Below, in pieces: positions 45,455 to 53,143 of a stretch of DNA of 64,000 bases (its first letter is position 1; each line of letters opens with the position of its first letter). Source of the DNA: Paenibacillus sp. JNUCC32 (GTDB lineage Bacteria > Bacillota > Bacilli > Paenibacillales > Paenibacillaceae). Below the pieces are notes generated by a model, which was not told where the DNA came from, made no database searches, and saw nothing but the letters and a program-made list of their open reading frames with translations. The stretch covers positions 4,853,501 to 4,917,500 of the forward strand of contig NZ_CP062260.1 of assembly GCF_014863545.1 (NCBI RefSeq), given 5' to 3'. A program made the position numbers and the translations under genes.

Positions 45455-46741
45455 CTAAGCGGAACGAAGCACTCTCCGCCCCACCGTCAAAGCAATCAGT
45501 ACCATCAACACGCCCACCGCGGTTTGAAAACCATATCGGGATACCCAGTCGGGCGCATGTGCAATCCCTTTGAATATGAGACCGCCCAGCATGGGACCGA
45601 GAAAAGAGGCAAACCCCGTGATGGAGGAGTATACGGCAATGAACATCGGCCGTTCGCTTTTCGGCGTATCTCCGATCATGAAGTTAAAGGCAAGCTGGTT
45701 AAAGCCGCCTACGCCGGCACCAAGCAGCATATGCGATAACAGCAGCACCGGAATTACGGACAGGACGGACAGCAAGCCCCATGTCAAGCACGACCCCGCA
45801 ATCAGCGGCAATGTCCAATAGAGCAAGGTTCTGTTGCTGAAACGCGCATTCAAATTTCCCCATACGTAGAAACCGATCATCATGATCACGGTCTGCGCAA
45901 CGGTCATGATGGATACGATCGAATACGAAATATGCAGAACGTCCAGCATGGCGTACGAGTAGAGCGGAACAATCAACGTCTGCAGAAAGAGCCAACCAGC
46001 CAGAAACAGCGTAGATTTGATAAACGTGGTATCCGACAGCGGCTTGCGGATCATCGCCCTAAACTGACGCTCGCTCGAATGCTCGAAGGGAGGATCAGGA
46101 TACAAGAAGAACATGGATAAGTTCGCAGCGATGGCAATCCAAGAAATCATAAACAGAATCAGGAAGCCCCCGCCGCCGGGATAACGGTCCAGGATGATCC
46201 CGCCAACAAACAGGGTCAGGGCTCCGAGCGCATTCAGGATGGTATTGCGTATGCCGAAATAACGTCCCCGCACTTTGGCCGGCACCATGTCGCTAATCAG
46301 CGAGGTCCACAGCATGCCGGATACGGTATTGGCAATAAAGGCGCCCATATAAAGGATCATAAACACCGGAACCCACCATCGTTCCGGAAAAATAAACGGG
46401 ATCAGGCCCGTAGCCCCCCACAACATGCGGTGCATAAAGGTAAACACAATCATTGCTTTCTTGCGGTACTGCAAGCGCTGGATCAGGTACGCAACCAGAA
46501 TCTGAAGCACGTTGAACAGCGTGGTGACGGCCAGAACAAAACCAACCTCACTGGATTCCGCGCCTAAGTACAATAAGTACCCTGTCAAAAAGGGGCCGCC
46601 CAGCAGCGTCTGCAAAATGATCGCCGGAACCCCTTCCCATGTGGCCGTCATCAAATGTTTGCGTTGATGCGAAACCTGTTTGCGCGGCTTGTGAATAACC
46701 TGGACAGCCTTGATGTTGATACACTCCTTCGATGTCTTCAA
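45455..46741 (-). CDS. MFS transporter, start uncertain
   Basis: A 12-helix major facilitator superfamily carrier of up to 428 residues. A basic N-terminus precedes the first helix at MTATWEGVPAIILQTLLGG; family loops such as DMVPAKVRGRYFGIRN (motif A-like) are visible. The start is hard to place. The frame opens at a TTG (46741) with AAAAGGAAG 14 bases upstream; a better-placed AAGGAG lies 9 bases before an ATC codon ten codons in, and the first ATG is 30 codons in with no ribosome site. Substrate unknown. Confidence 0.83.
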   Translation of the reverse strand: MKTSKECINIKAVQVIHKPRKQVSHQRKHLMTATWEGVPAIILQTLLGGPFLTGYLLYLGAESSEVGFVLAVTTLFNVLQILVAYLIQRLQYRKKAMIVFTFMHRMLWGATGLIPFIFPERWWVPVFMILYMGAFIANTVSGMLWTSLISDMVPAKVRGRYFGIRNTILNALGALTLFVGGIILDRYPGGGGFLILFMISWIAIAANLSMFFLYPDPPFEHSSERQFRAMIRKPLSDTTFIKSTLFLAGWLFLQTLIVPLYSYAMLDVLHISYSIVSIMTVAQTVIMMIGFYVWGNLNARFSNRTLLYWTLPLIAGSCLTWGLLSVLSVIPVLLLSHMLLGAGVGGFNQLAFNFMIGDTPKSERPMFIAVYSSITGFASFLGPMLGGLIFKGIAHAPDWVSRYGFQTAVGVLMVLIALTVGRRVLRSA

Positions 46742-46875
46742 ATGGGCTGATCAAACTTCCTTTTGACCTCATTCTACACCGCATCGGACCCAAGTCAATA
46801 TGACTTTTGAAATATAAAACTCACATGAATTTCTCATTGCATATTACCTGGACAGACAGGCTTAAAAAGTCAAAA

Positions 46876-46909
46876 AAAGAGCGCAAATCAGGCTCGATTT
46901 GCACTCTTT
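46876..46909 (-). terminator. intrinsic terminator overlapping a coding end
   Basis: AAAGAG-T-GCAAATC / GATTTGC-G-CTCTTT on the minus strand, followed by TTTT. The stop codon of the upstream gene (46888-46890) falls inside this hairpin. Confidence 0.85.
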
Positions 46910-47163
46910 CTCCATGCGGTTATGAAACTGGCCAGCGGTTTCCATTCCCTGCCGAGCCAGCCGGAGGACTCGGAAGATTCTTCCGCCATGAAGCCCGCGG
47001 CGGGCGCTGCCGCCTGCTGACTGTCCGTGACAGGGAGAATCTCCTCGTTCGTCATCTCATAGTATCCCAAATGATAGGTGCTGACCATGTCTCCGTGTAA
47101 GGTAAACACCTTGCCGTCACGAATATCGATCACCTTGCCGGTCACAACACGGGATTCCAACAT
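46888..47163 (-). CDS. hypothetical protein, 91 residues, co-transcribed with csbD
   Basis: A small soluble protein starting MLESRVVTGKVIDIRDG. The ATG at 47163 has GGGAGG 11 bases upstream. The first half (VIDIRDGKVFTLHGDMVST) looks like a small beta-barrel; the second half is Ser/Ala-rich. It begins 32 bases after csbD, and its last codons form part of the transcription terminator stem. Family not recognised. Confidence 0.7.
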   Translation of the reverse strand: MLESRVVTGKVIDIRDGKVFTLHGDMVSTYHLGYYEMTNEEILPVTDSQQAAAPAAGFMAEESSESSGWLGREWKPLASFITAWRKSANRA

Positions 47164-47195
47164 GATTCGTACTGCCTCCCTTATCGTCTTGTGGA

Positions 47196-47399
47196 CTAGT
47201 CGCGGTATCTTGCACTCCAATCCGTATATTCGCGCTCCGCCGCGTCCTTCGTATGCCCGTAGCGTTCCTGCAGCTTGCCAACCAATTTATCTTTCTCGCC
47301 GTCGATCACATCAAGATCGTCATCCGTCAATTTGCCCCATTGCTTCTTCGCTTCACCCTTCATCTGCTTCCATTTCCCTTTAAATACGTTGCTATCCAT
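47196..47399 (-). CDS. csbD: CsbD-family general stress protein
   Basis: A 67-residue CsbD protein (KGKWKQMKGEAKKQWGKLTDDDLDVIDG), a highly charged helical protein. In Bacillus, CsbD is part of the sigma-B general stress regulon, and its biochemical role is unknown. A sigma-B-like promoter with a perfect -10 GGGTAT lies about 60 bases upstream. AGAGGAG precedes the ATG. Confidence 0.92.
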   Translation of the reverse strand: MDSNVFKGKWKQMKGEAKKQWGKLTDDDLDVIDGEKDKLVGKLQERYGHTKDAAEREYTDWSARYRD

Positions 47400-47458
47400 A
47401 AATATCAGCTCCTCTTAGCGTAATGGATGATGAATTGTATCATTGCCTGTACTTGTGT

Positions 47459-47484
47459 ATACCCGTCAGGAGTTTCTCTGAATC
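47459..47484 (-). promoter_or_regulatory. sigma-B-like promoter of csbD, GATTCA-N14-GGGTAT
   Basis: Minus strand GATTCA (47479-47484), 14-nt spacer, GGGTAT (47459-47464), giving a leader of roughly 53 nt. The hexamers and spacing are the same as the element at 15814-15839. Confidence 0.7.
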
Positions 47485-47548
47485 CTGGCAAACGATGACA
47501 ACGGGGAGTTTCCGCTCTCGAACCATACCTCAAAGTGCCGCATGCAAA

Positions 47549-47589
47549 AAGCTGCCGCCGTGGACTTCAACCATCCGTGGCAGCAGCTT
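47549..47589 (-). terminator. intrinsic terminator ending the amine oxidase-ridA-tatA operon
   Basis: AAGCTGCTGCC / GGCGGCAGCTT (one mismatch) followed by TTTTTGC on the minus strand, 56 bases past the tatA stop. Confidence 0.82.
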
Positions 47590-47644
47590 GGATTGTACAG
47601 AGATATCCATTTTCATAGCATAAGGCAGAAATTAAACTTCCCTA

Positions 47645-47860
47645 TCAGCCTTTCAGTTTGATGACGGCTCCCTCCCTTTCCCTCTCCTTATCCTTCTCCT
47701 CCTCTTTATCCTCGCCAACCAGCTCTCTGGCGGAGGCTTTGAATTCGGACAATGTGCGTCCAACTGCCCGGCCGAGCTCGGGCAGCTTGGAAGGGCCGAA
47801 CAGAATGAGCACGACTATCAAGATCATCATCAATCCGACGAAACCGACATTTTGGAACAT
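47645..47860 (-). CDS. tatA: twin-arginine translocase subunit TatA
   Basis: A 71-residue TatA/TatE protein: one N-terminal membrane helix ([20 protein letters not shown]), the invariant [20 protein letters not shown] hinge and amphipathic helix, and a charged [13 protein letters not shown] tail. It assembles into the protein-conducting element of the Tat pathway with TatC. The ATG at 47860 has AAAGGAG 9 bases upstream, so the 13-codon upstream extension is rejected. It is the last gene of the operon with a Tat-signal amine oxidase, its likely dedicated cargo; tatC lies in the divergent operon. Confidence 0.95.
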   Translation of the reverse strand: MFQNVGFVGLMMILIVVLILFGPSKLPELGRAVGRTLSEFKASARELVGEDKEEEKDKEREREGAVIKLKG

Positions 47861-47949
47861 AGAACCCAACTCCTTTAATATGTGATGGTAACGGTTCATG
47901 TTGAAAGCCAGCGGCTATTCGATCCGCCGCTTCGCGAAACGAGGACAAC

Positions 47950-48501
47950 TTACTTTTTCTTATCCTTATTCGGGTATACGGCTACGGCCTCAATCTCAAT
48001 CAACCAATCGGCATTCACAAGACCGGCTACCCCCACGGTGGAACGCGCAGGCTTAACCGGATTCTCCTTCGTATTAAAGAATTGGGCGTATGCGTCAAAC
48101 CAGCCGGTATAATCAAAGGTCCCGTTCTTCGCTGCATCCGGGGTCAAGTACACTCTCAAATAGACGACATCCTTCATCGTCAATCCCTGCTCCTTCAGCT
48201 GCTTCTCGATTTCCTTCAGGATGCCGATCCCCTGGGTTTTCGTATCGCCATAGCGTTCATAAACCGTTTTGCCATCTTTGTTCAACAATGGCGGAACCGT
48301 CCCGCTCGTATAGAGATAAGAGGAACCCTCCGGCACGACTACCCCGCTGGAGATCGAGGATGTAGGACTGCCGTAAAATTGGGGGGCCGGCAAAGCTTTG
48401 GCCGGCTTCTTATGGGCAGAAGCACCGTCGGCATATGCGGTTACGCTTACGGCACTGAACAGCATGGCGAGTGCCAGGAACGTCTTCAGTTTATTTTTCA
48501 T
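47950..48501 (-). CDS. exported RidA-family protein
   Basis: A 183-residue RidA/YjgF-family protein with an unusual Sec signal peptide (MKNKLKTFLALAMLFSAVSV..., cleavage likely after AYA, residue 24). The core keeps the RidA signature PARSTVGVAGLVNADWLIEI, including the substrate-binding Arg, and SSYLYTSGTVPP at the equivalent N-terminal position. RidA proteins normally work in the cytoplasm; a secreted copy beside a secreted amine oxidase suggests hydrolysis of imine products outside the membrane. It starts 22 bases after the oxidase stop and has GAAGGGAG upstream. Confidence 0.9.
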   Translation of the reverse strand: MKNKLKTFLALAMLFSAVSVTAYADGASAHKKPAKALPAPQFYGSPTSSISSGVVVPEGSSYLYTSGTVPPLLNKDGKTVYERYGDTKTQGIGILKEIEKQLKEQGLTMKDVVYLRVYLTPDAAKNGTFDYTGWFDAYAQFFNTKENPVKPARSTVGVAGLVNADWLIEIEAVAVYPNKDKKK

Positions 48502-48523
48502 GGGTTATGGACTCCCTTCTCCA

Positions 48524-50128
48524 TTATGATTTCATGACGCGTTGATGGATATCGGTTACGACCTCGCGGGCGGACTCGATGGCGCCTGCCTGCCAGGCCG
48601 TAATGTAGCTGATATGCTCCCCTGCCAGGTAAATGCGGTTATCCGGCTTGCAGAGGGTCGGGTAGTAGGTTTTCCTATCATTGGCGGAATAGGATACCCA
48701 GCCACCCTCCTGGTATTGGGTCTTCTTCCAGTCGATCGAGAAGGAGGCCTCGAACTCCTTCGGATACTGCGGATGGATCTTGGCCCCCTGCGTCAATGCC
48801 AGTTTCTCGCGCTCGGCATACGACATGCTGCCGAGTTTATCGGCGATGCCCCCGTACGCATAATAGCCGAGCAGGATCCCCTTCTTCCCGAAATAGTCTG
48901 TCGGCGGATAGTAGATTTGCGTAATGTCCATATTCGTCAAGCTGCTGCCGCCGTACAGATACTCGTCTTCTTCCCAGAAACGGCGCTTGAACTGCAAACC
49001 GATTTTACCTGCGGAGGCGTAGCCCACGCTGCCGATGGCTTTGGACATCTCCGGCGAGAAGTCGGCCGGGATCTTCTTCAATACCGTCAACGGTATGGTG
49101 CAGATGCAGTAATCCCCGCGTACTTCCTGGTCTCTGCCGGAATGGCCGTCCGCATACACAATCCGCACGCCGGAGGAGGACTGGCGAATTTCCTTTACCT
49201 CGGCCCGGTACTTGATCCGGCTGCCTACCCGTTTCTCAAATGCCTTGACGATGGCGTCCATGCCGCCTATGGGGTGAAACATCATCATCTGCTGGTCGTA
49301 ACCGTATTCGTTGCTGAAATATTTGCCGAAGCCGGAATTGATGATGGCCTTCAAATCGAACGGATCGCGGAGAACGCCGGCATCCAGTCGGCTTCCCGGT
49401 TCATCCTTATACCCGCCGCGCTCCGATCCCTTGTAGAACAGGTCCGGATTCAGATCGCCTTCGGCCTTCAGATAATCCACCAGCTTCAGCTTCTCTTCCG
49501 CCGTCAGCGGCAGATCCAGCGCATTTTGATTCACGGCTTTGGCCAGCATCTCGGCCACGTAACCGCGTACGTCGGCTTTGGCTGCACGCTTGGGGACGCG
49601 CTGTCCGGACAAAGCCCCCACGTTCTCGTTATAGTAATAGCCGCTCTCGTTCACGTTGTTGAAGGGCTCGATGGCTACGCCAAACTTCTTGCAATAATCC
49701 AGCGTGACGTGAAACTGCGGAATCCGCATCGGGCCTGCATTGAAATACAGTCCGTTATCAAAACGGGAAGTCTGACGACCGGATCCGATCTCCGACACGG
49801 AGGTTCCTTTGCGGATCGTCCAGTTACGCCCGCCGGCAAAGCTCTTTGCCTCCAATATCGTGCAGTCGTAACCTGCCAGACCAAGCTCATACGCTGCCGT
49901 CAGGCCCGCGATCCCTGCGCCGAGAATAACGATCTTCTTGCCGCCCCGGCCGCTGAGATGCAGGTCATTCTTTCCGGGTGGGGTATATTCCGCGGCTTTC
50001 AACGTTTCCGGCGTAAGGAGCCCCATCGTACCCATCAAGCTGAAGACGGCGACAGATCCGCCCACCTTGCCAACGGTCGTCAGAAATTGTCTCCGGGTCA
50101 TCTCTTTTGGTTGTTCTTTTGTAGCCAC
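48524..50128 (-). CDS. Tat-exported FAD-dependent amine oxidase
   Basis: A 534-residue flavin monoamine oxidase family protein. The N-terminus carries a twin-arginine signal (MTRRQFLTTVG, Arg12-Arg13, then a hydrophobic stretch to about residue 46). The FAD site is VILGAGIAGLTAAYE (GxGxxG at 70-75) followed by the GGR motif at 99-101. The C-terminal NRIYLAGEHIS...WQAGAIESA is the conserved flavin/active-site region. It would oxidise a primary amine or L-amino acid to an imine, making H2O2. The start is a GTG at 50128 with AAGGAG 9 bases upstream. Tat export implies folding with FAD in the cytoplasm. Substrate unknown; L-amino acid oxidase activity is an alternative. Confidence 0.93.
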   Translation of the reverse strand: MATKEQPKEMTRRQFLTTVGKVGGSVAVFSLMGTMGLLTPETLKAAEYTPPGKNDLHLSGRGGKKIVILGAGIAGLTAAYELGLAGYDCTILEAKSFAGGRNWTIRKGTSVSEIGSGRQTSRFDNGLYFNAGPMRIPQFHVTLDYCKKFGVAIEPFNNVNESGYYYNENVGALSGQRVPKRAAKADVRGYVAEMLAKAVNQNALDLPLTAEEKLKLVDYLKAEGDLNPDLFYKGSERGGYKDEPGSRLDAGVLRDPFDLKAIINSGFGKYFSNEYGYDQQMMMFHPIGGMDAIVKAFEKRVGSRIKYRAEVKEIRQSSSGVRIVYADGHSGRDQEVRGDYCICTIPLTVLKKIPADFSPEMSKAIGSVGYASAGKIGLQFKRRFWEEDEYLYGGSSLTNMDITQIYYPPTDYFGKKGILLGYYAYGGIADKLGSMSYAEREKLALTQGAKIHPQYPKEFEASFSIDWKKTQYQEGGWVSYSANDRKTYYPTLCKPDNRIYLAGEHISYITAWQAGAIESAREVVTDIHQRVMKS

Positions 50129-50177
50129 CCTCGTTCACTCCTTCGCTAGTTTGGGATTGGATTGGATTCATGAGCCG

Positions 50178-50183
50178 ATCTTA
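50178..50183 (-). promoter_or_regulatory. predicted -10 of the amine oxidase operon
   Basis: Minus strand TAAGAT, with no recognisable -35 at the proper spacing, as expected for an activator-dependent promoter. The start point would be near 50171, about 43 nt before the GTG. Confidence 0.5.
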
Positions 50184-50212
50184 GCAGAGAAAACAAAGTT
50201 TGACTTAAATCT

Positions 50213-50229
50213 TGTTAGAATTCCTCACA
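50213..50229. promoter_or_regulatory. perfect TnrA/GlnR box (site 1)
   Basis: TGTTAGAATTCCTCACA fits the 17-bp nitrogen-control consensus TGTNAN7TNACA at all eight fixed positions. Its centre, 50221, is about 50 bp upstream of the predicted oxidase start point, the usual place for TnrA activation. Confidence 0.75.
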
Positions 50230-50254
50230 CATTTTTTTATTTTTTGAAAAATGA

Positions 50255-50283
50255 TTGCTTTTTCACTTTCTTTTTCATAAAAT
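50255..50283 (+). promoter_or_regulatory. promoter of the tnrA-like/tatC operon
   Basis: TTGCTT (50255-50260), 17-nt spacer, TAAAAT (50278-50283). The start point would be near 50290, inside box 2. Confidence 0.65.
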
Positions 50284-50285
50284 CA

Positions 50286-50302
50286 TGTCATAAATCCTTC
50301 CA
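50286..50302. promoter_or_regulatory. near-consensus TnrA/GlnR box (site 2)
   Basis: TGTCATAAATCCTTCCA matches 7 of 8 fixed positions (C for A at position 15). It overlaps the predicted start of the regulator's own transcript, a repression position. Confidence 0.4.
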
Positions 50303-50378
50303 AAAAGGAATGGATTCACCCAAATTATTACCGTTTTATCTTCTTTGGTTTTAATCCCAAGCCATTAACAAAGCTCAG

Positions 50379-50395
50379 GGTTAACAATACTTACA
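50379..50395. promoter_or_regulatory. near-consensus TnrA/GlnR box (site 3)
   Basis: GGTTAACAATACTTACA matches 7 of 8 fixed positions (G for T at position 1). It is immediately upstream of the regulator's ribosome site. Confidence 0.45.
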
Positions 50396-50410
50396 TAGGA
50401 GGTAAAGAGC

Positions 50411-50662
50411 ATGGAGAGTAAGGTGATGAGTATTGGGGTTGTTTGCGAACTGACCGGATTGACCGAAAGGCAAATCCGGTATTACGAGGAACGCAAGCTC
50501 ATATTTCCGGAGCGTACGAAGGGAGGAAACCGCAGATATTCTTTTGAGGATGTGAAGAGCATTCAGGAAATCCATCAAAAAATGCAGGAGGGATTTAATA
50601 CGTTTGAACTGAAGGAATTGAATAAATCGAAAAAACAGCGCTGCACGCCGATCTTCCGATGA
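50411..50662 (+). CDS. shortened TnrA/GlnR-type MerR-family nitrogen regulator
   Basis: An 83-residue protein whose N-terminal part closely resembles TnrA/GlnR: SIGVVCELTGLTERQIRYYE, then RKLIFPERTKGGNRRYSFED, the winged helix-turn-helix of this MerR subgroup. TnrA has about 110 residues and GlnR about 135; here the C-terminal arm that contacts feedback-inhibited glutamine synthetase is mostly missing. It could be an unusual constitutive or dimer-only form. Start ATG with TAGGAGG 8 bases upstream. It sits 23 bases upstream of tatC and divergent from the amine oxidase operon, with three matching DNA boxes between. Confidence 0.85.
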   Translation: MESKVMSIGVVCELTGLTERQIRYYEERKLIFPERTKGGNRRYSFEDVKSIQEIHQKMQEGFNTFELKELNKSKKQRCTPIFR

Positions 50663-50685
50663 TGACCAAAGGAGTGACGAAGTCT

Positions 50686-51456
50686 ATGGAGTTCAAGAAT
50701 ACCATGACGCTGCTCGAGCACATCGCCGAACTTAGAAAGCGAATCCTTCTGGTAGCCGCCGTCTTTCTCCTAAGCATGGCGGCAGGCCTGTTCGCCGCAC
50801 CCCATGTGTTATCCATGTTAAAGCACCATTCGCCCGCCTTTCAGGTAACCTGGAACGTATTCTCGCCCTGGGACGGTCTCCGCATCTATATGAGCATCAG
50901 CATCGTATTGTCTCTGCTTCCTACCCTGCCGTTCGCCCTGCATCAAATCTGGCTGTTTGTCAATCAGGGACTGAACGGCCGCGAGCAGAAAGCGGCCCTT
51001 CGGTTTATCCCCTTCTCTGCGTTATGTTTTCTCATAGGGGTCGCGTTTGCGTACTTTGTCGTTTTTCCGATGAGCCTCGCTTTTACGACGGGAATCAACA
51101 GTCAGATGGACCTCGTCGAGACGTACGGCGTCGCCCAGTACTTCGGTTTCATGTTCAATATCATCATCCCGCTGTCTCTTGCCTTCGAGCTGCCTGTCAT
51201 CGTCCTGTTTCTGACGCGAATAGGAATATTAAGCCCGGCTATCCTGCATACCATGAGGCGCTACGCCTACGTCGTTTTGGTTATCGTTGCGGCGCTGATC
51301 TCGCCGCCTGACCTCGTATCGCACCTAATGGTTGCCGTCCCGCTCATCGGTCTATATGAAATCAGCACATGGCTGGCAGGCTGGATGCATCGCAAGGGGA
51401 AGCATGCAGAGCATGAAGAAGGTACGGAAATCGATACGGCTCACCAGATGATCTGA
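50686..51456 (+). CDS. tatC: twin-arginine translocase subunit TatC
   Basis: A 256-residue TatC with six membrane helices. The start LLEHIAELRKRIL is the family's hallmark cytoplasmic loop; FPMSLAFTTG and FELPVIVLFLTRIGIL are other conserved stretches. TatC recognises the twin-arginine signal and recruits TatA. The ATG at 50686 with AAAGGAG 12 bases upstream is used; the longer frame from 50659 would start before the ribosome site. It lies in one operon with the TnrA-like gene; tatA is in the divergent operon. Confidence 0.95.
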   Translation: MEFKNTMTLLEHIAELRKRILLVAAVFLLSMAAGLFAAPHVLSMLKHHSPAFQVTWNVFSPWDGLRIYMSISIVLSLLPTLPFALHQIWLFVNQGLNGREQKAALRFIPFSALCFLIGVAFAYFVVFPMSLAFTTGINSQMDLVETYGVAQYFGFMFNIIIPLSLAFELPVIVLFLTRIGILSPAILHTMRRYAYVVLVIVAALISPPDLVSHLMVAVPLIGLYEISTWLAGWMHRKGKHAEHEEGTEIDTAHQMI

Positions 51457-51553
51457 TATCCTTGTTTTTTCCTGTCAGCTCCTGCAAGGAATCAGCATGA
51501 TAAACGTGCTGGACTGCAGCATTTGGCAGCATGTAGACGACATACCCGCAAAA

Positions 51554-51587
51554 AAGAGGCCGTATACCTGCACAGGTACGGCCTCTT
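51554..51587. terminator. bidirectional intrinsic terminator
   Basis: AAGAGGCCGTA / TACGGCCTCTT, followed on the minus strand by TTTTTTGC. It lies between the convergent tatC and HD-GYP genes. Confidence 0.87.
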
Positions 51588-51637
51588 ACTTGCTCATCAA
51601 AGAATCCGTGCAGCTGCGTTCCTTGGCCGGTCCCCCG

Positions 51638-53143
51638 CTAACGGATCGTAATGACCTTCTTCTCCGCTTTCATGTATTTCACGAACATGCCCGCATAATC
51701 GGGATCCCACTGGGTTCCCCTACCAGCTTCCAATATGCTCAACGCATCCGCGGATTTCATGCCGCTGCGGTACGGCCGATCCGACGTCATGGCATCATAG
51801 GCATCGGCCACCGCAATAATCCTGCCGAACAGCGGAATTTCCTTTCCCTTCAGCCCGTCAGGGTACCCGCCTCCGTCATAGCGCTCATGGTGGGAGCGCA
51901 CCCCCTCCAGGTAAGGAGCCATCGCATCGGCAGGCTCGATTTGCAGCAGAATGTTCTCCCCTTGCGCCGGATGAGCCTTTACCTGATCGAACTCCTCTGC
52001 CGTCAGTTTCCCTTCCTTCAGCAAAATGTTGTCCCTGACCCCGATCTTGCCGATATCATGCAGCAATGCCGTCTTATGCAAAAGATCAACCTGCTCTTCG
52101 CTTAGTCCGGCCAGACGGCCGATCAACACCGAATATTCCGCTACCCGAAGCGAATGGCCGGCCGTGTAAGGATCTCTGGCATCCAGCGCCGCCGCCAAAG
52201 CGGCAAAATAACTGTCCAGCAGCTTGCGATTCCGTTCCTCGCGCACCTGCAGCCCGCGGACCATCATATTAAAACCCGCGATCAAATTGGAAAATTCATC
52301 GGAGTAGAGATTGGAGGTCTGAATCAGACGGCCCTCCTTGATCTCATTCATCGCCCGGTACAGCTGACGGATGGGACGCTGCAAATCCTGGGTCAAGAGC
52401 CAGGCGCCGATATAAGCAAATCCGACCCCAAGCAGCAATATAAATCCGGCCCAGCCCCAATACTGCTGGGCTACAATCTGACTAAGCCCCTCCAACCGGA
52501 TCTGCACGGCCAAACTGAACAGAAATAGCGGAAAGGTGCCGATCAGCATCGTACTCAGCAGAAATTTCGTCCGAATCGCCATGAACACATGGCCCTCAAG
52601 AGAGAAATCCACGCCATAACGCGACAGCGCCTGCCGCCGAACTTCCTTGATCAAAGGGCGAATGGCGGCTATGGTGAGGAAAAATTCGATCATGGCATGA
52701 CAGCTGGCCAGCAGGACCGCCCCCAGGCAAGCCAGCCATATGTAAAACGGCGGGAAATTCAGCTTCCCCTGCTCCATCATCCAAACGGTAAGCAGAATGG
52801 CCGGAAGCGACAAACCGAGCAGATGCGGTCCGAATATGCGATATACCGCCAAACGCGGCATACGGTGAATGCTCAAATACGCTTTTTCCAACGTTTCCAA
52901 ATCCGTATGGCCTTCATCAAATCCCGCGTGAATCGGCCGTAAATGGCGAAGAAAGACCGTCAGCTCCGATGCGACCATTACCATGAACGAAATGGCCAAT
53001 ATGAGCATTAGACGCACGCCTTCCCGGGTGGGAATCTCGAGGGTCGTTACCATTAATACGCCACCCACAACAAGCACAGCTGCAATGGACCCGATCATAT
53101 AGTTCCGGATTAGCTGTTTAAGAAAAGACTTATACAGTTGCAT
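51638..53143 (-). CDS. membrane HD-GYP domain protein with HAMP linker
   Basis: A 501-residue signalling protein. Six hydrophobic segments span about residues 15-270, followed by a HAMP-like linker (QRPIRQLYRAMNEIKEG) and an HD-GYP domain (about 310-495): TAGHSLRVAEYS, LLHDIGKIGV, HHERYDGGGYPDGLKG and AVADAYDAMTSDRPYR. HD-GYP proteins hydrolyse cyclic di-GMP or related dinucleotides. Metal-binding His/Asp residues look intact. The sensor input is not known. Monocistronic. Confidence 0.92.
   Translation of the reverse strand: MQLYKSFLKQLIRNYMIGSIAAVLVVGGVLMVTTLEIPTREGVRLMLILAISFMVMVASELTVFLRHLRPIHAGFDEGHTDLETLEKAYLSIHRMPRLAVYRIFGPHLLGLSLPAILLTVWMMEQGKLNFPPFYIWLACLGAVLLASCHAMIEFFLTIAAIRPLIKEVRRQALSRYGVDFSLEGHVFMAIRTKFLLSTMLIGTFPLFLFSLAVQIRLEGLSQIVAQQYWGWAGFILLLGVGFAYIGAWLLTQDLQRPIRQLYRAMNEIKEGRLIQTSNLYSDEFSNLIAGFNMMVRGLQVREERNRKLLDSYFAALAAALDARDPYTAGHSLRVAEYSVLIGRLAGLSEEQVDLLHKTALLHDIGKIGVRDNILLKEGKLTAEEFDQVKAHPAQGENILLQIEPADAMAPYLEGVRSHHERYDGGGYPDGLKGKEIPLFGRIIAVADAYDAMTSDRPYRSGMKSADALSILEAGRGTQWDPDYAGMFVKYMKAEKKVITIR

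Noticed and set aside
48542..50149. 535-residue open frame on the plus strand
   Set aside because: Antisense shadow of the Tat-exported amine oxidase, whose motifs and signal peptide are unmistakable.
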